64,000 nucleotides of DNA from Nocardia concava NBRC 100430. GTDB taxonomy: Bacteria; Actinomycetota; Actinomycetes; Mycobacteriales; Mycobacteriaceae. Positions 34,586 through 42,755 of this stretch are shown piece after piece. Position 1 is the stretch's first letter. Each line of letters begins with the position of its first letter. Under the pieces are notes generated by a model. The model saw only the letters and a list, made by a program, of their open reading frames with translations, was not told the DNA's origin and did no database searches. Both the position numbers and the translations under genes were made by a program. The stretch lies in contig NZ_BAFX01000050.1 in assembly GCF_000308815.1 (NCBI RefSeq), forward strand, positions 60,889 through 124,888. The letters are read 5' to 3'.

Positions 34586-35188
34586 GTGAGCGAGAACCTG
34601 TCAACCAGTACCCGGGACCGCCTGGTAACGGCCGTCGCCGAGCTCATGCGCGTGCAGGGCTACAGCGCGATCACCGTCAAACAGATCACCGCCGCCGCCT
34701 CGGCTCCCATGGGCTCGCTGTACCACCACTTCCCGGCCGGGAAATCCGCCATCGCCGCCGAATCCCTGCGCACCTCCGGCGCGGCGTACATCCAGCTCCT
34801 CCCGCTGTTGATGGACGCCCACGCCGACCTCCGCGAAGCCGTCCCGGCCGCCTTCGCCGCGGCCGCCGAGACCATCGAGCAGAACGGCTGGATCAACATG
34901 TGCCCGGTCGGCACGGTCGCGGGAGAAGTGGCCGACAGCGCACCCGAAATCCGTGATGTCGCAGCGGAAGTCATGACCTCCTGGATCGACCAGGGCACCG
35001 GATACTTCGTCCGCCGTGGCCTTCCGGAAAGCGACGCAAGGGAATTGATGATCGCGATTCTCTGCGCGCTGGAAGGGGCCTTCGTGCTCAGCCGGACACT
35101 GCGGTCGACCGAACCGCTACTGGCCGCCGGACGCGCCATGGGTGCTCGGGTCTCGGAGCTGATGGCGTCCAAGATCTCACCGGCTTGA
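34586..35188 (+). CDS. TetR-family transcriptional regulator
   Basis: 200 residues from GTG 34586. N-terminal helix-turn-helix: VQGYSAITVKQITAAASAPMGSLYHHF, with KSAIAAE following. The C-terminal domain resembles the TetR_C_33-type ligand domain (LMDAHADLREAV, GWINMCPVGTVA). It is divergent from the dehalogenase-like hydrolase across a perfect palindrome and probably represses that gene and its own. Confidence 0.9.
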   Translation: MSENLSTSTRDRLVTAVAELMRVQGYSAITVKQITAAASAPMGSLYHHFPAGKSAIAAESLRTSGAAYIQLLPLLMDAHADLREAVPAAFAAAAETIEQNGWINMCPVGTVAGEVADSAPEIRDVAAEVMTSWIDQGTGYFVRRGLPESDARELMIAILCALEGAFVLSRTLRSTEPLLAAGRAMGARVSELMASKISPA

Positions 35189-35207
35189 CCTGAACCATTG
35201 TTCAGGT
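35188..35207. promoter_or_regulatory. Palindrome upstream of the erythromycin-esterase-like gene
   Basis: ACCTGAAC-CATT-GTTCAGGT, 8-bp arms with a 4-base centre, starting at the TetR stop codon and ending 15 bases before the ATG at 35223. The form suits a TetR-type operator; it could instead be a short hairpin. It differs from the 34545 palindrome. Confidence 0.55.
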
Positions 35208-35222
35208 TGAAGAGTGGACGGC

Positions 35223-36275
35223 ATGGACGCCAACGCACTCTCCACCGCAACGATCGTCGGGATCGGCGAGTCGACCCGCTTCGCCCACGAGACCTTCACC
35301 ATTCGCGACGAGCTGTTCCGAGACCTGGTCGAGAACCACAACTTCCGGACCCTGGCGGTCCAGGACAGCGCCGATGTCGGTGAGACCCTCGACGCCTACG
35401 TTCGACACGGCAAGGGCACCGCCACCTCCGCCCTCGACAATGCCTGGCGGCCCTGGCGCACAGCGGAAATGGCCGCGGCGCTCACCTGGATTCGCGAGTT
35501 CAACGAAGCCCACCCCGGCGATGAGGTGCAGATCATCGGCATCAAGCCGGTCCAGGCCCAGCCGGAGGACTACGACGCCGTCCTGGACGCCGTTCGGGTC
35601 CAGGCCCCCGACCACCTCGCCGAGCTCGCGGCCCATCTGGACCCCATCCGCACCGCGCACACCCTCGATGAGCACGTCCAGCGCGCCCGGGGCGTCCACC
35701 CCGGTCGCCGCTTCCTCGACCGTGCTCGCGACGCCTCGGCCCTGCTCGCCTCGATTCCGGGCCTCGACGAATCCGTGCGCGCCCGAATGGCTCTGATCGA
35801 GGAGTTCCACGCCCACAGCGTCACGGGCCGTGGCAGTTTCGCCGGCGAGGCCGACCTCTGGGCCGCCTCGATCATCGAGCACCATCGGCGCACCGGCCTG
35901 CGCACCGTGTACTGGGACGGCATCTCCCACGTCTCCGCCGTCAAGGACACCGTCGGCAGCGTCCTGCGCGACCGCTTCGGCCGCGACTACGCCGCCGTGG
36001 CAATCGGATTCCACCACGGCAATGTCGGCATGTACGAGATCCCCGCCCCCGCACCGGATTCCCTCGATGCGAAGCTCGGCGAGCAGGCGGACCCGACACT
36101 GTGGCTGGACATGCGCACCGACCCGATCACCGAGTCCACCAAGATGCGGGTCATCAGCGGCATCTACGACCCGGCCCGAGATGCCGACGGGTACACGGCG
36201 GTCGACAACCCGGCCGAGGCCTTCGACGTCCTGATCCACGTTCGCGAGGTCACGCCGCTGACCTGGCTCGCCTGA
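35223..36275 (+). CDS. Erythromycin-esterase family protein
   Basis: 350 residues from the ATG at 35223 (after GAAGAG; a GTG 9 bases upstream is too close to that site). The family opening GIGESTRFAHETFTIRDEL carries the conserved Glu and His, and FHHGNVGMYE and MALIEEF further on agree. Ere enzymes hydrolyse macrolide lactones, but distant relatives have other or unknown substrates. No signal peptide. Resistance should not be assumed. It follows the TetR gene across a palindrome. Confidence 0.8.
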   Translation: MDANALSTATIVGIGESTRFAHETFTIRDELFRDLVENHNFRTLAVQDSADVGETLDAYVRHGKGTATSALDNAWRPWRTAEMAAALTWIREFNEAHPGDEVQIIGIKPVQAQPEDYDAVLDAVRVQAPDHLAELAAHLDPIRTAHTLDEHVQRARGVHPGRRFLDRARDASALLASIPGLDESVRARMALIEEFHAHSVTGRGSFAGEADLWAASIIEHHRRTGLRTVYWDGISHVSAVKDTVGSVLRDRFGRDYAAVAIGFHHGNVGMYEIPAPAPDSLDAKLGEQADPTLWLDMRTDPITESTKMRVISGIYDPARDADGYTAVDNPAEAFDVLIHVREVTPLTWLA

Positions 36276-36301
36276 TTAAGCATCTGGTCGAAGGTTCTCC
36301 T

Positions 36302-36378
36302 CGTCATTCCGGCGTGCTTTTGGCCGGAATCCACCTCGGACAGCGAGATCCCGGCCAAGAGCATGCCGGGATGACGGG
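36302..36378. repeat. Palindromic interspersed element, copy 3
   Basis: CGTCATTCCGGCGTGCTTTT opens the left arm and AGAGCATGCCGGGATGACGGG closes the element (same design as at 14393 and 17690). It lies between two converging genes, where it could act as a bidirectional terminator. Confidence 0.85.
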
Positions 36379-36398
36379 TTGGATTTCCGTCGAGGTGC

Positions 36399-37103
36399 TT
36401 AGCCGACTTGCGCCACGACGACGCTGGTCGAGCTGGAATCGCCCTCGACCAGCAGGTCGCCGCCGGGAGCCCAGAGCGCCGCTCCGCCGCATCCGATCCA
36501 CGGGCCCGCTGCCCCAACATGATTCGCCAGCACCACGGCCATACCCGACTCGCGCGCGATCCCCGGATAGATCGTCGCTCGCTCTCGCACTCCGCCCTCG
36601 CTCCCGTACAGCGAACTGGCCAGGTGCACCTGGCACCCCGCATCCGCGTTCCGCGCGATGAGGTCGGGGAAGTGATTGTCGTAGCAGGTGGCGATTGAGA
36701 ACCGCAGTCCGCCGAATTCGAACCGGCCGTCCTGCGCACCCGCCACGAACACCCCCTGCTCTTGCTCGTACAGATGTTGCTTGAGGTACTCGCACATCGG
36801 TTCGCCCGAAGTCCCGTAGACGTACGTCGTGATGGCTGGCCCGTGATCAGTGGGCGCCGCACAGTTGATCACGGTTGCGATCCCGCTGTCACGCAGCGGA
36901 TCCAGCCGAACGTCCTGCGCGTCGACCAGCAATCGGGGGTTGTCGGCGATCAACTTCAACTCGTACCCGGTCAGCGTCAGCTCCGGATACACGATCAGCT
37001 CCGCGCCCCGGTCCCGCGCCCGCCGGGCAAGCTCGACCGCCTGCCTCACATTGGCGTCGACATCGCCGGGGACACAGGTGAGCTGGGCGGCCGCGATCTT
37101 CAC
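36399..37103 (-). CDS. Carbon-nitrogen hydrolase (nitrilase superfamily)
   Basis: 234 residues. The Glu-Lys-Cys triad is visible: YPELTLTGYE (Glu41), YLKQHLYEQEQ (Lys about 108) and IATCYDNHFP (Cys139). It probably hydrolyses an amide; short length and the lack of fusion domains place it among small amidases. It lies 24 bases downstream of ribBA on the same strand, so the two could be cotranscribed. Confidence 0.87.
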   Translation of the reverse strand: MKIAAAQLTCVPGDVDANVRQAVELARRARDRGAELIVYPELTLTGYELKLIADNPRLLVDAQDVRLDPLRDSGIATVINCAAPTDHGPAITTYVYGTSGEPMCEYLKQHLYEQEQGVFVAGAQDGRFEFGGLRFSIATCYDNHFPDLIARNADAGCQVHLASSLYGSEGGVRERATIYPGIARESGMAVVLANHVGAAGPWIGCGGAALWAPGGDLLVEGDSSSTSVVVAQVG

Positions 37104-37127
37104 CCCGCCAGCATTCCATCCGTGCGC

Positions 37128-38354
37128 TCAGCGGTAGCCCACGGCCTCGAAGTGCGGCAGCTGATGGCTCATCCGGTCCCGCTTGGTGCTGAGGTAGTGG
37201 ACATTGTGCTCGGTGGGCTGGGTCTGCAGCGGAATCCGGCTGTGCACGGTGATCCCGTTGGCTTCCAGGCCCGCCTGCTTGGCCGGGTTATTGCTCAGCA
37301 GGTGAACGGAATTCACGCCCAGATCGGCGAGAATCCAGGCCGCCGCGCCGTAATCGCGGGCATCGATGGGCAATCCCAGCCGCACATTGGCATCGACCGT
37401 GTCGGCCCCGGCGTCCTGCAACTCGTAGGCGCGCAGCTTGTTGAGCAATCCGATGCCCCGGCCCTCCTGGCCGCGGAGGTAGACGACCACACCGCGTCCC
37501 TCCGAGGCGACGGCCGCCAGCGCCGCATCGAGCTGCTCGCCGCAATCACACCGCAGCGAACCGAACGCATCGCCGGTCAGACATTCGGAATGCACTCGGG
37601 CCATTACGTTTTCACCGGACGGATCGCCGTAGACCAGCGCCAGATGCTCCGCGCCGGTGTGCTCATCGGCGTACCCGTAAACCCGGAAATCCCCGAACCG
37701 CGTGGGCAACCGGGTCTCGACCACGCGAGAAATCCCGTGCTCCAACTGCTTCCGGTGCTCGATCAGATCGGCGATCGAGATGATCGGGATGTCCCACTCG
37801 CGCGCCATGACCAGCAACTCCGGCAACCGAGCCATGGTGCCGTCGTCATTGACCACCTCGGCGATGACCCCGGCGGGCCGCAACCCGGCCAGCCGCATCA
37901 GATCCACGGCGGCCTCGGTATGCCCCGGACGCCCCAGCACCCCACGGGGATTCGCGCGCAACGGGAACACGTGCCCCGGCCGCGACAGCTGCTCGGCGGT
38001 GGTCCGCGGATCGGCCAGCAGCCGCATGGTCGTCGCCCGATCGGCCGCCGAAATACCCGTGCTCACCCCCGCGACCGCGTCCACCGACACGGTATAGGCG
38101 GTCCCCTTCGGATCCTGATTGACCGCGGCCATCGGCGGCAATCCCAGCCGATCGCAGTCCTCCCCGGTCATCGGCACGCAGATGACTCCGCTGGTGTGCC
38201 GCACCAGGAACGCGATGTTCTGCGCCGTCGCAAGCTCGGCGGCCAGGATCAGATCGCCCTCGTTCTCGCGATCCTCGTCGTCCACGACGAGCACCATGCC
38301 GCCGCGGGCGACGGCGGCCAGCGCCGCCGCGATGGTGTCGAGTGCACCGGTCAT
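37128..38354 (-). CDS. ribBA: RibBA: DHBP synthase / GTP cyclohydrolase II
   Basis: 408 residues from [15 protein letters not shown] after GGAGGAGG. Residues about 1-205 form DHBP synthase ([40 protein letters not shown]). Residues about 210-408 form GTP cyclohydrolase II with zinc cysteines in [19 protein letters not shown] and the loop [14 protein letters not shown]. It makes both precursors of riboflavin. It stands alone, not in a rib operon, and carries upstream the palindrome found also before hsaA and the flavin reductase. That suggests a special flavin supply for steroid-type monooxygenases. Confidence 0.93.
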   Translation of the reverse strand: MTGALDTIAAALAAVARGGMVLVVDDEDRENEGDLILAAELATAQNIAFLVRHTSGVICVPMTGEDCDRLGLPPMAAVNQDPKGTAYTVSVDAVAGVSTGISAADRATTMRLLADPRTTAEQLSRPGHVFPLRANPRGVLGRPGHTEAAVDLMRLAGLRPAGVIAEVVNDDGTMARLPELLVMAREWDIPIISIADLIEHRKQLEHGISRVVETRLPTRFGDFRVYGYADEHTGAEHLALVYGDPSGENVMARVHSECLTGDAFGSLRCDCGEQLDAALAAVASEGRGVVVYLRGQEGRGIGLLNKLRAYELQDAGADTVDANVRLGLPIDARDYGAAAWILADLGVNSVHLLSNNPAKQAGLEANGITVHSRIPLQTQPTEHNVHYLSTKRDRMSHQLPHFEAVGYR

Positions 38355-38392
38355 CGTCGACCACCTCCTCCGGGCCGCATGTGCTGTCGGCC

Positions 38393-38409
38393 TATTTCCA
38401 ATCGAAATA
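38393..38409. promoter_or_regulatory. TATTTC-N5-GAAATA palindrome upstream of ribBA
   Basis: TATTTCCAATCGAAATA, 39 bases before the ribBA ATG. The 6-bp half-sites are perfectly symmetrical and the same as at 42143. Confidence 0.65.
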
Positions 38410-38466
38410 TGCCGAGTGGAGAACAAGGAGGTCAGGTCCCGGTGAGCGGGCAGCGATGCGCGAAGA

Positions 38467-38497
38467 ACGGCCCGGAGGCGAATCGCCTCCGGGCCGT
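38467..38497. terminator. Hairpin terminator between MFS and ribBA
   Basis: ACGGCCCGGAGGCGA and TCGCCTCCGGGCCGT face each other over 15 bp with a one-base centre, 41 bases past the MFS stop on the minus strand. Likely ends the MFS transcript, so ribBA has its own promoter. Confidence 0.8.
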
Positions 38498-38537
38498 TTC
38501 TCATTCAGTTGTCGACCGTCAGTGCCATCTATGACCC

Positions 38538-40346
38538 TTAGTGCGCCGCACCACCGGTCGCCGCGGTGCGCCCGTGCTTCATGACGAACGCACCGAGCAG
38601 CGCCACCGCCGCCGAGATCGCGACGAAGTAGAACCCGAGCTCATACCCCTTGTCCGCGTACAGCAACGGAATGTCCTTGGTGACCGGCGGCGCGCCCGTC
38701 ACCGACACCACGGCCTTGACCGGATTGGCCGTCAGGAACGCGGTCGCCACCGCGAGCCCGATGGCCGCGCCCATGGCCTGCATGACACCCAGCATGCCGG
38801 CGCTGATGCCCTGCTGTTGTGCCGGAACGCCTTCCACGATGAGGTTCGGCGTCGAGGCGTAGTACAGCGCGAACGCGATGCCGTACACCGCGCTGATCAG
38901 CGCCTGGGTCTGCCAGCCGTGCGAGAGCGCCGCGTAGGCCAGACCGCTGCCCACGAAGATCACCAGCGCCGTGACCAGCGGCCAGCGCGCACCCGAGCGG
39001 CGAATCCAGAGGCCGCCCAGGAAGCCGAAGAGCATGGCGATCAACGACTGTGCCAGCGTCACGTGGGTGGCGAACTTCAGCAGCGAGAAGTTGTCACCGT
39101 AGGTGTAGCCGGGATCCAGATTCACCTGCACCATCTCCGGCGGCAGCTTCGAGTACACCATCTCCGGCGGCACCTGCGCGTTCACCACCTCGGGTGTGAC
39201 CTTCGCGTTCACCTGATCGGTGAGCTGCTGGATCAGTGCGGGCGGCAGTTCCACGCCCGGCGGCATCGCGGCCTTGGCCTGCTCCTCGGCCTGCGCCAGC
39301 CCCTGCGCGCGAGCCTGGGTCAGCGCCTGCGCCTGGGCCGCCTGCAACGCACCGGCCTTCACCTGCACCCAGGTGGCGTCCTTGACCTGTGCCACCACCT
39401 GATCCGACGGCGGCGACTGCGTCATGTACCCGGTCGCGTAGGACTGGTACCCGATCATGAACGAGGCCAGCAGACCCACGAACAACACGATGCTCACGCG
39501 CGGATTGAACAGCAGCTTCATATCCATGATCGGTTGCTTCGCACGCATTTCCACGATCGGGAACAGCGCGAGCAGCACCACGCCGCCGATCAGCCAGGCC
39601 AGCGTGGACGGCTTGGTCCAGCCCCAGTCCTGGCCCTTGTCCAGGTACAGCAGGGTCAGCGTCGCGCCCGCGCCGAGCAGGATCGCGCCGACCAGATCCA
39701 GGCGCTGCGGGGTGCGCAGCTTGGATTCGGGAACGATGACGATCAGCAGCGGAATCATGACCACGCCGAAGATGAACAGGAACCAGAACAGCCCGCGCCA
39801 GCTGGTGTGATCGGTGATGTAGCCGCCGATCAGCGGACCGGCGAGGGCGGAGACACCCAGACCCGTGGAGGCGATGCCGAGGCCGATGGGCACCATCCGG
39901 CGCGGCATCAGGTCGCGGATCAGGCCGTAGGACACGACGGTGGTGGCGATCGCGGTCGCCTGCAGCGCACGGCCGATCAGGAACAGGGCCCAGGTGCTGG
40001 TGACGGCACAGAGCAGGGTGCCGAGCAGGAACAGCACACCGCAGACCACGAACATCCGCTTCTTGCCGTAGATGTCGCTGAGCTTGCCGATCAGCGGGGA
40101 CACCGCGGCGCCGAAGATGCCGAAAACGATGATGGCCCAGTTGATATTGGCGCCCTGGTCGGGGAAGGTGGGCGCGATCTGCCGCAGCGCGGAGGCGACC
40201 ATCACGTACTGCATCGGGGAGATCTCGGTGAACAGCACGATGACCGCGAGGACCGACCAGATCCTCAGATTCGACGCGCCGTCGAGGCGGCCGCTTTCGT
40301 CAGGCGCGGCGCCGGGCGGCACCGCGGTATCGACGGAGGTGGACAT
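38538..40346 (-). CDS. MFS transporter with large Gln/Ala-rich extracytoplasmic insertion
   Basis: 602 residues after GGAGGAC. It is a DHA2-type drug/proton antiporter relative, with GKLSDIYGKKRMFV between spans 2 and 3 and GLGVSALAGPLIGGYI in the motif C region. Unusual is an insertion of about 125 residues (about 320-445) before the last spans. It holds repeated KA/AQ-rich segments (QAQALTQARAQGLAQAEEQA) and two near-identical pieces (PPEMVYSKL, PPEMVQVNL). It lies downstream of a PadR regulator gene. Confidence 0.88.
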   Translation of the reverse strand: MSTSVDTAVPPGAAPDESGRLDGASNLRIWSVLAVIVLFTEISPMQYVMVASALRQIAPTFPDQGANINWAIIVFGIFGAAVSPLIGKLSDIYGKKRMFVVCGVLFLLGTLLCAVTSTWALFLIGRALQATAIATTVVSYGLIRDLMPRRMVPIGLGIASTGLGVSALAGPLIGGYITDHTSWRGLFWFLFIFGVVMIPLLIVIVPESKLRTPQRLDLVGAILLGAGATLTLLYLDKGQDWGWTKPSTLAWLIGGVVLLALFPIVEMRAKQPIMDMKLLFNPRVSIVLFVGLLASFMIGYQSYATGYMTQSPPSDQVVAQVKDATWVQVKAGALQAAQAQALTQARAQGLAQAEEQAKAAMPPGVELPPALIQQLTDQVNAKVTPEVVNAQVPPEMVYSKLPPEMVQVNLDPGYTYGDNFSLLKFATHVTLAQSLIAMLFGFLGGLWIRRSGARWPLVTALVIFVGSGLAYAALSHGWQTQALISAVYGIAFALYYASTPNLIVEGVPAQQQGISAGMLGVMQAMGAAIGLAVATAFLTANPVKAVVSVTGAPPVTKDIPLLYADKGYELGFYFVAISAAVALLGAFVMKHGRTAATGGAAH

Positions 40347-40371
40347 AGTGCGTCCTCCAGAGTGGGTAGTA

Positions 40372-40383
40372 ACACGATCGTGT
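40372..40383. promoter_or_regulatory. Palindrome ACACGATCGTGT upstream of MFS
   Basis: Perfect 12-bp inverted repeat 26 bases before the MFS start; a related GTGTCAC follows. A possible site for the neighbouring PadR protein. Confidence 0.4.
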
Positions 40384-40427
40384 GAACCGTGTCACGCCCA
40401 CGGGGCGTCGCCTATGAGCAAGTCCGT

Positions 40428-41090
40428 TCAGTGGGAATCGCTGGAATTCTGCCGCTTGGCAGGCTTCCGGCGGCTACGCTGTCTCGCCAATTTGTCCATA
40501 TCCGCCAGCAGATCCTCGGCGAATTCCTTTTCCGCCTCGTAATGCTTGACGCACCAGCGCAATACCGCGCTGGGATAGGCCCAGTCCGGATTCACATCCG
40601 CGCCCTCGGCGTCGGCCAGCGCGCGCCGCCGCATGGTCTCGGTGTATTCGATGTGCTGGGTGAGGATCTCGCGCATGCGCTCGGGTTCGGCCAGATGGCC
40701 CAGCCAGGCCCGCAGCATCACGCTGTGCTTGAGCACCGGCGCCTCGACGGGGGAGTGGTTCACCCAGTGCGAGGCGGCCTCGCGCCCGCTTTCGGTAATG
40801 GCGTACATGCGTTTACCGCGCATGCCGTCCTCGGAGACCACCGTCCGCGAGGTCGCGTAGCCGTGTTTCTCCAAACGCTTGAGTTCGGCGTAGATCTGGC
40901 TGAACGACGGACTCCAATAGAAGAACTGCAGACTCCAGTCCGCCCATTTCTTCAGGTCGTAGCCGGAGAGTTCCTCGGCGTGCGAGAGCATTCCGAGAAC
41001 CGCCCACGCCGTCGTCGGCAGCTCCGGAATCGCTTGTGCCTCATCGGCAGGCACGCCCTCGGTCATCATCGAACTGTATCGCCCCCGCAT
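40428..41090 (-). CDS. PadR-family regulator
   Basis: 220 residues from ATG 41090 (GGAG 7 bases upstream; an ATG pair at 41069/41066 is an alternative). The winged helix is LSGYDLKKWADWSLQFFYWS, then FSQIYAELKRLEKHGYATSR, and a C-terminal helical domain (Vir_C-like) follows. The MFS transporter gene lies 81 bases downstream. PadR regulators usually repress such transporters and release them on binding a small compound. Confidence 0.87.
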   Translation of the reverse strand: MRGRYSSMMTEGVPADEAQAIPELPTTAWAVLGMLSHAEELSGYDLKKWADWSLQFFYWSPSFSQIYAELKRLEKHGYATSRTVVSEDGMRGKRMYAITESGREAASHWVNHSPVEAPVLKHSVMLRAWLGHLAEPERMREILTQHIEYTETMRRRALADAEGADVNPDWAYPSAVLRWCVKHYEAEKEFAEDLLADMDKLARQRSRRKPAKRQNSSDSH

Positions 41091-41103
41091 CCGGTATCTC
41101 CGC

Positions 41104-41937
41104 TCAACGCCAGTGCGCGCGACGCGGGAACAGGGTGCGGCCGGCCTCGTGCGCGACCTCGAGCACGACGCGGGCCAGCCGGTCGTAGCTCATGCCGTCG
41201 GCGCGACCGGACAGCGACAGCGCGGCGGGCGCGGTGCCCCGGCCCCGCAGCGGCGCTGCGACACAGGCGATTCCGGCCACGGCCTCCTCACGATCGATGG
41301 CCACGCCCTGGCGCAGGCGAATCTGCCCCAGCTCCCGGGCCAATGCCTCGGGCTCGCAGATGGTGCGCGGGGTCAGCCGCGGCAGGCGGTTGCGCAGCGC
41401 GGCCTCGGCGATATTGGGCTCCAGACAGGCGAGCATGGCCTTGCCGAGAGCCGTTGCGTGCGCGGGCATCCGGCCGCCCAGGCGGGTGGGCAGGCTCGCG
41501 GCGAAGCGGCCACCGGCCTTGTCCAGGTAGACCACATCGCGGCCGTCGAGGACCGCCAGGTGCCCGACCATGCCGGTGCGCTGGCTCAGCTCGTGCAGCA
41601 GCGGGGACACCGCATCGCGAATCTCGTTGTGGTCGGCGGTGAGTCCGCCCAGCTCCAGGGCGCGCATGCCCAGGCGGTAGCCGCCCGAGGTGTGGGCCAG
41701 CCAGCGCAGCTTGATCATCTGGTCCAGGATCCGGTGCACGGTGGACCGCGGCAGCCCGGTGCGCTCGACCAGGCCGAGCAGGGTGAGCGTGGGGGTGGAG
41801 GCGTCGAATGCGTCCAGGATCAAGGTCATCCGCTCGATCATCGAGACGGGGACTTCGGCGCTGGCGCGGGATTCCTTGGCGCGCATGGGGTTGTGAGTGG
41901 GTCGAGCTTCCGCCGGGGGCAGCAGGGCGACGGACAT
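41104..41937 (-). CDS. IclR-family transcriptional regulator
   Basis: 277 residues. The N-terminal winged helix covers about 35-90 (LTLLGLVERTGLPRSTVHRI, LRWLAHTSGGYRLG), and the effector domain follows (TGMVGHLAVLDGRDVVYLDK, GVAIDREEAVAGIACVAAPL). IclR proteins often control catabolic operons. It is divergent from the flavin reductase-ksh-hsaC run, with a 232-base gap holding a TATTTC-N5-GAAATA palindrome. It is the natural candidate to bind it. Confidence 0.9.
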   Translation of the reverse strand: MSVALLPPAEARPTHNPMRAKESRASAEVPVSMIERMTLILDAFDASTPTLTLLGLVERTGLPRSTVHRILDQMIKLRWLAHTSGGYRLGMRALELGGLTADHNEIRDAVSPLLHELSQRTGMVGHLAVLDGRDVVYLDKAGGRFAASLPTRLGGRMPAHATALGKAMLACLEPNIAEAALRNRLPRLTPRTICEPEALARELGQIRLRQGVAIDREEAVAGIACVAAPLRGRGTAPAALSLSGRADGMSYDRLARVVLEVAHEAGRTLFPRRAHWR

Positions 41938-42142
41938 GGGTACCTCCGTTGGTCATATCCAGTCTAGGACTATTCCGATTAGGCATGTGCCTGGATCGGA
42001 GCGTGTGCTACCAGTCACAGTGCCCTGCGCCACACGCTGGGGAATCGGGGGAACTACGTAAAACCTACGGATACGTGTCCCGATGACCGAACCACGTAGT
42101 TGACGCCTCCGGTCCGCGACCTGCTGTCATGACTTCTAGCTA

Positions 42143-42159
42143 TATTTCGGATCGAAATA
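42143..42159. promoter_or_regulatory. TATTTC-N5-GAAATA operator before flavin reductase
   Basis: TATTTCGGATCGAAATA, with a 5-base centre and perfect 6-bp arms; it ends 10 bases before the GTG start and abuts the ribosome site AAGGAGG. Binding here would block transcription or translation. Confidence 0.7.
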
Positions 42160-42169
42160 AGGAGGCGCC

Positions 42170-42673
42170 GTGGACCCGGTGCTGGATCAAGTTCCGGCCA
42201 TCGACGCAGCGGCTTTCAAGACCGTTCTGGGGCGCTTCGCCTCGGGAGTCACCGTGATCACCGCCCTTGACGAGGGGCAACCGGTGGGCTTCGCCTGTCA
42301 GTCGTTCGCATCGCTGTCGATCGACCCGCCGCTGGTGAGTTTCTTCCCGGCGCGCACCTCGAGCACCTGGCCGAGAATCCGTGCGGCGGGGCGGTTCTGC
42401 GTGAACATCCTGGCCGACGATCAGGCCGATATCTGCCGTCGGCTCGGACGGCCGGGCGCGGACAAGTTCGCCGGGGTCGACTGGGCCGCGTCCGCGAACG
42501 GGTCGCCACTGCTCGTCGGTGCCATGGCGTCGATCGACTGCGAGCTGCACGACGAGGTGGACGGTGGCGACCACACCATCGTCATCGGGCGCGTGACCAG
42601 CCTGAACGAGCACTCCGAGGCGAATCCGCTGCTGTTCTACCGCGCGTCTTTCAGCCGTCTCGCAGACCAGTAG
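42170..42673 (+). CDS. hsaB: HsaB-like flavin reductase
   Basis: 167 residues from GTG 42170 after AAGGAGG. Flavin-reductase-like domain: FKTVLGRFASGVTVITAL, GFACQSFASLSIDPPLVSF, and late LLFYRASFSRL. It should supply reduced FMN to the two-component monooxygenase HsaA, whose gene lies 18 kb away. It heads the run followed by KshA. The gene name rests on family and context. Confidence 0.82.
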   Translation: MDPVLDQVPAIDAAAFKTVLGRFASGVTVITALDEGQPVGFACQSFASLSIDPPLVSFFPARTSSTWPRIRAAGRFCVNILADDQADICRRLGRPGADKFAGVDWAASANGSPLLVGAMASIDCELHDEVDGGDHTIVIGRVTSLNEHSEANPLLFYRASFSRLADQ

Positions 42674-42755
42674 CGACCTCCCGGCCAGTGAGACTGCGCT
42701 GTCGTCGCCGTCACATCGGCCGGAACCATCGAAGCAACAGAGGAGAGGAATTCAC

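Noticed and set aside
38355..38466. An FMN riboswitch upstream of ribBA
   Set aside because: The conserved RFN box segments were not found; the palindrome is a better explanation for control.
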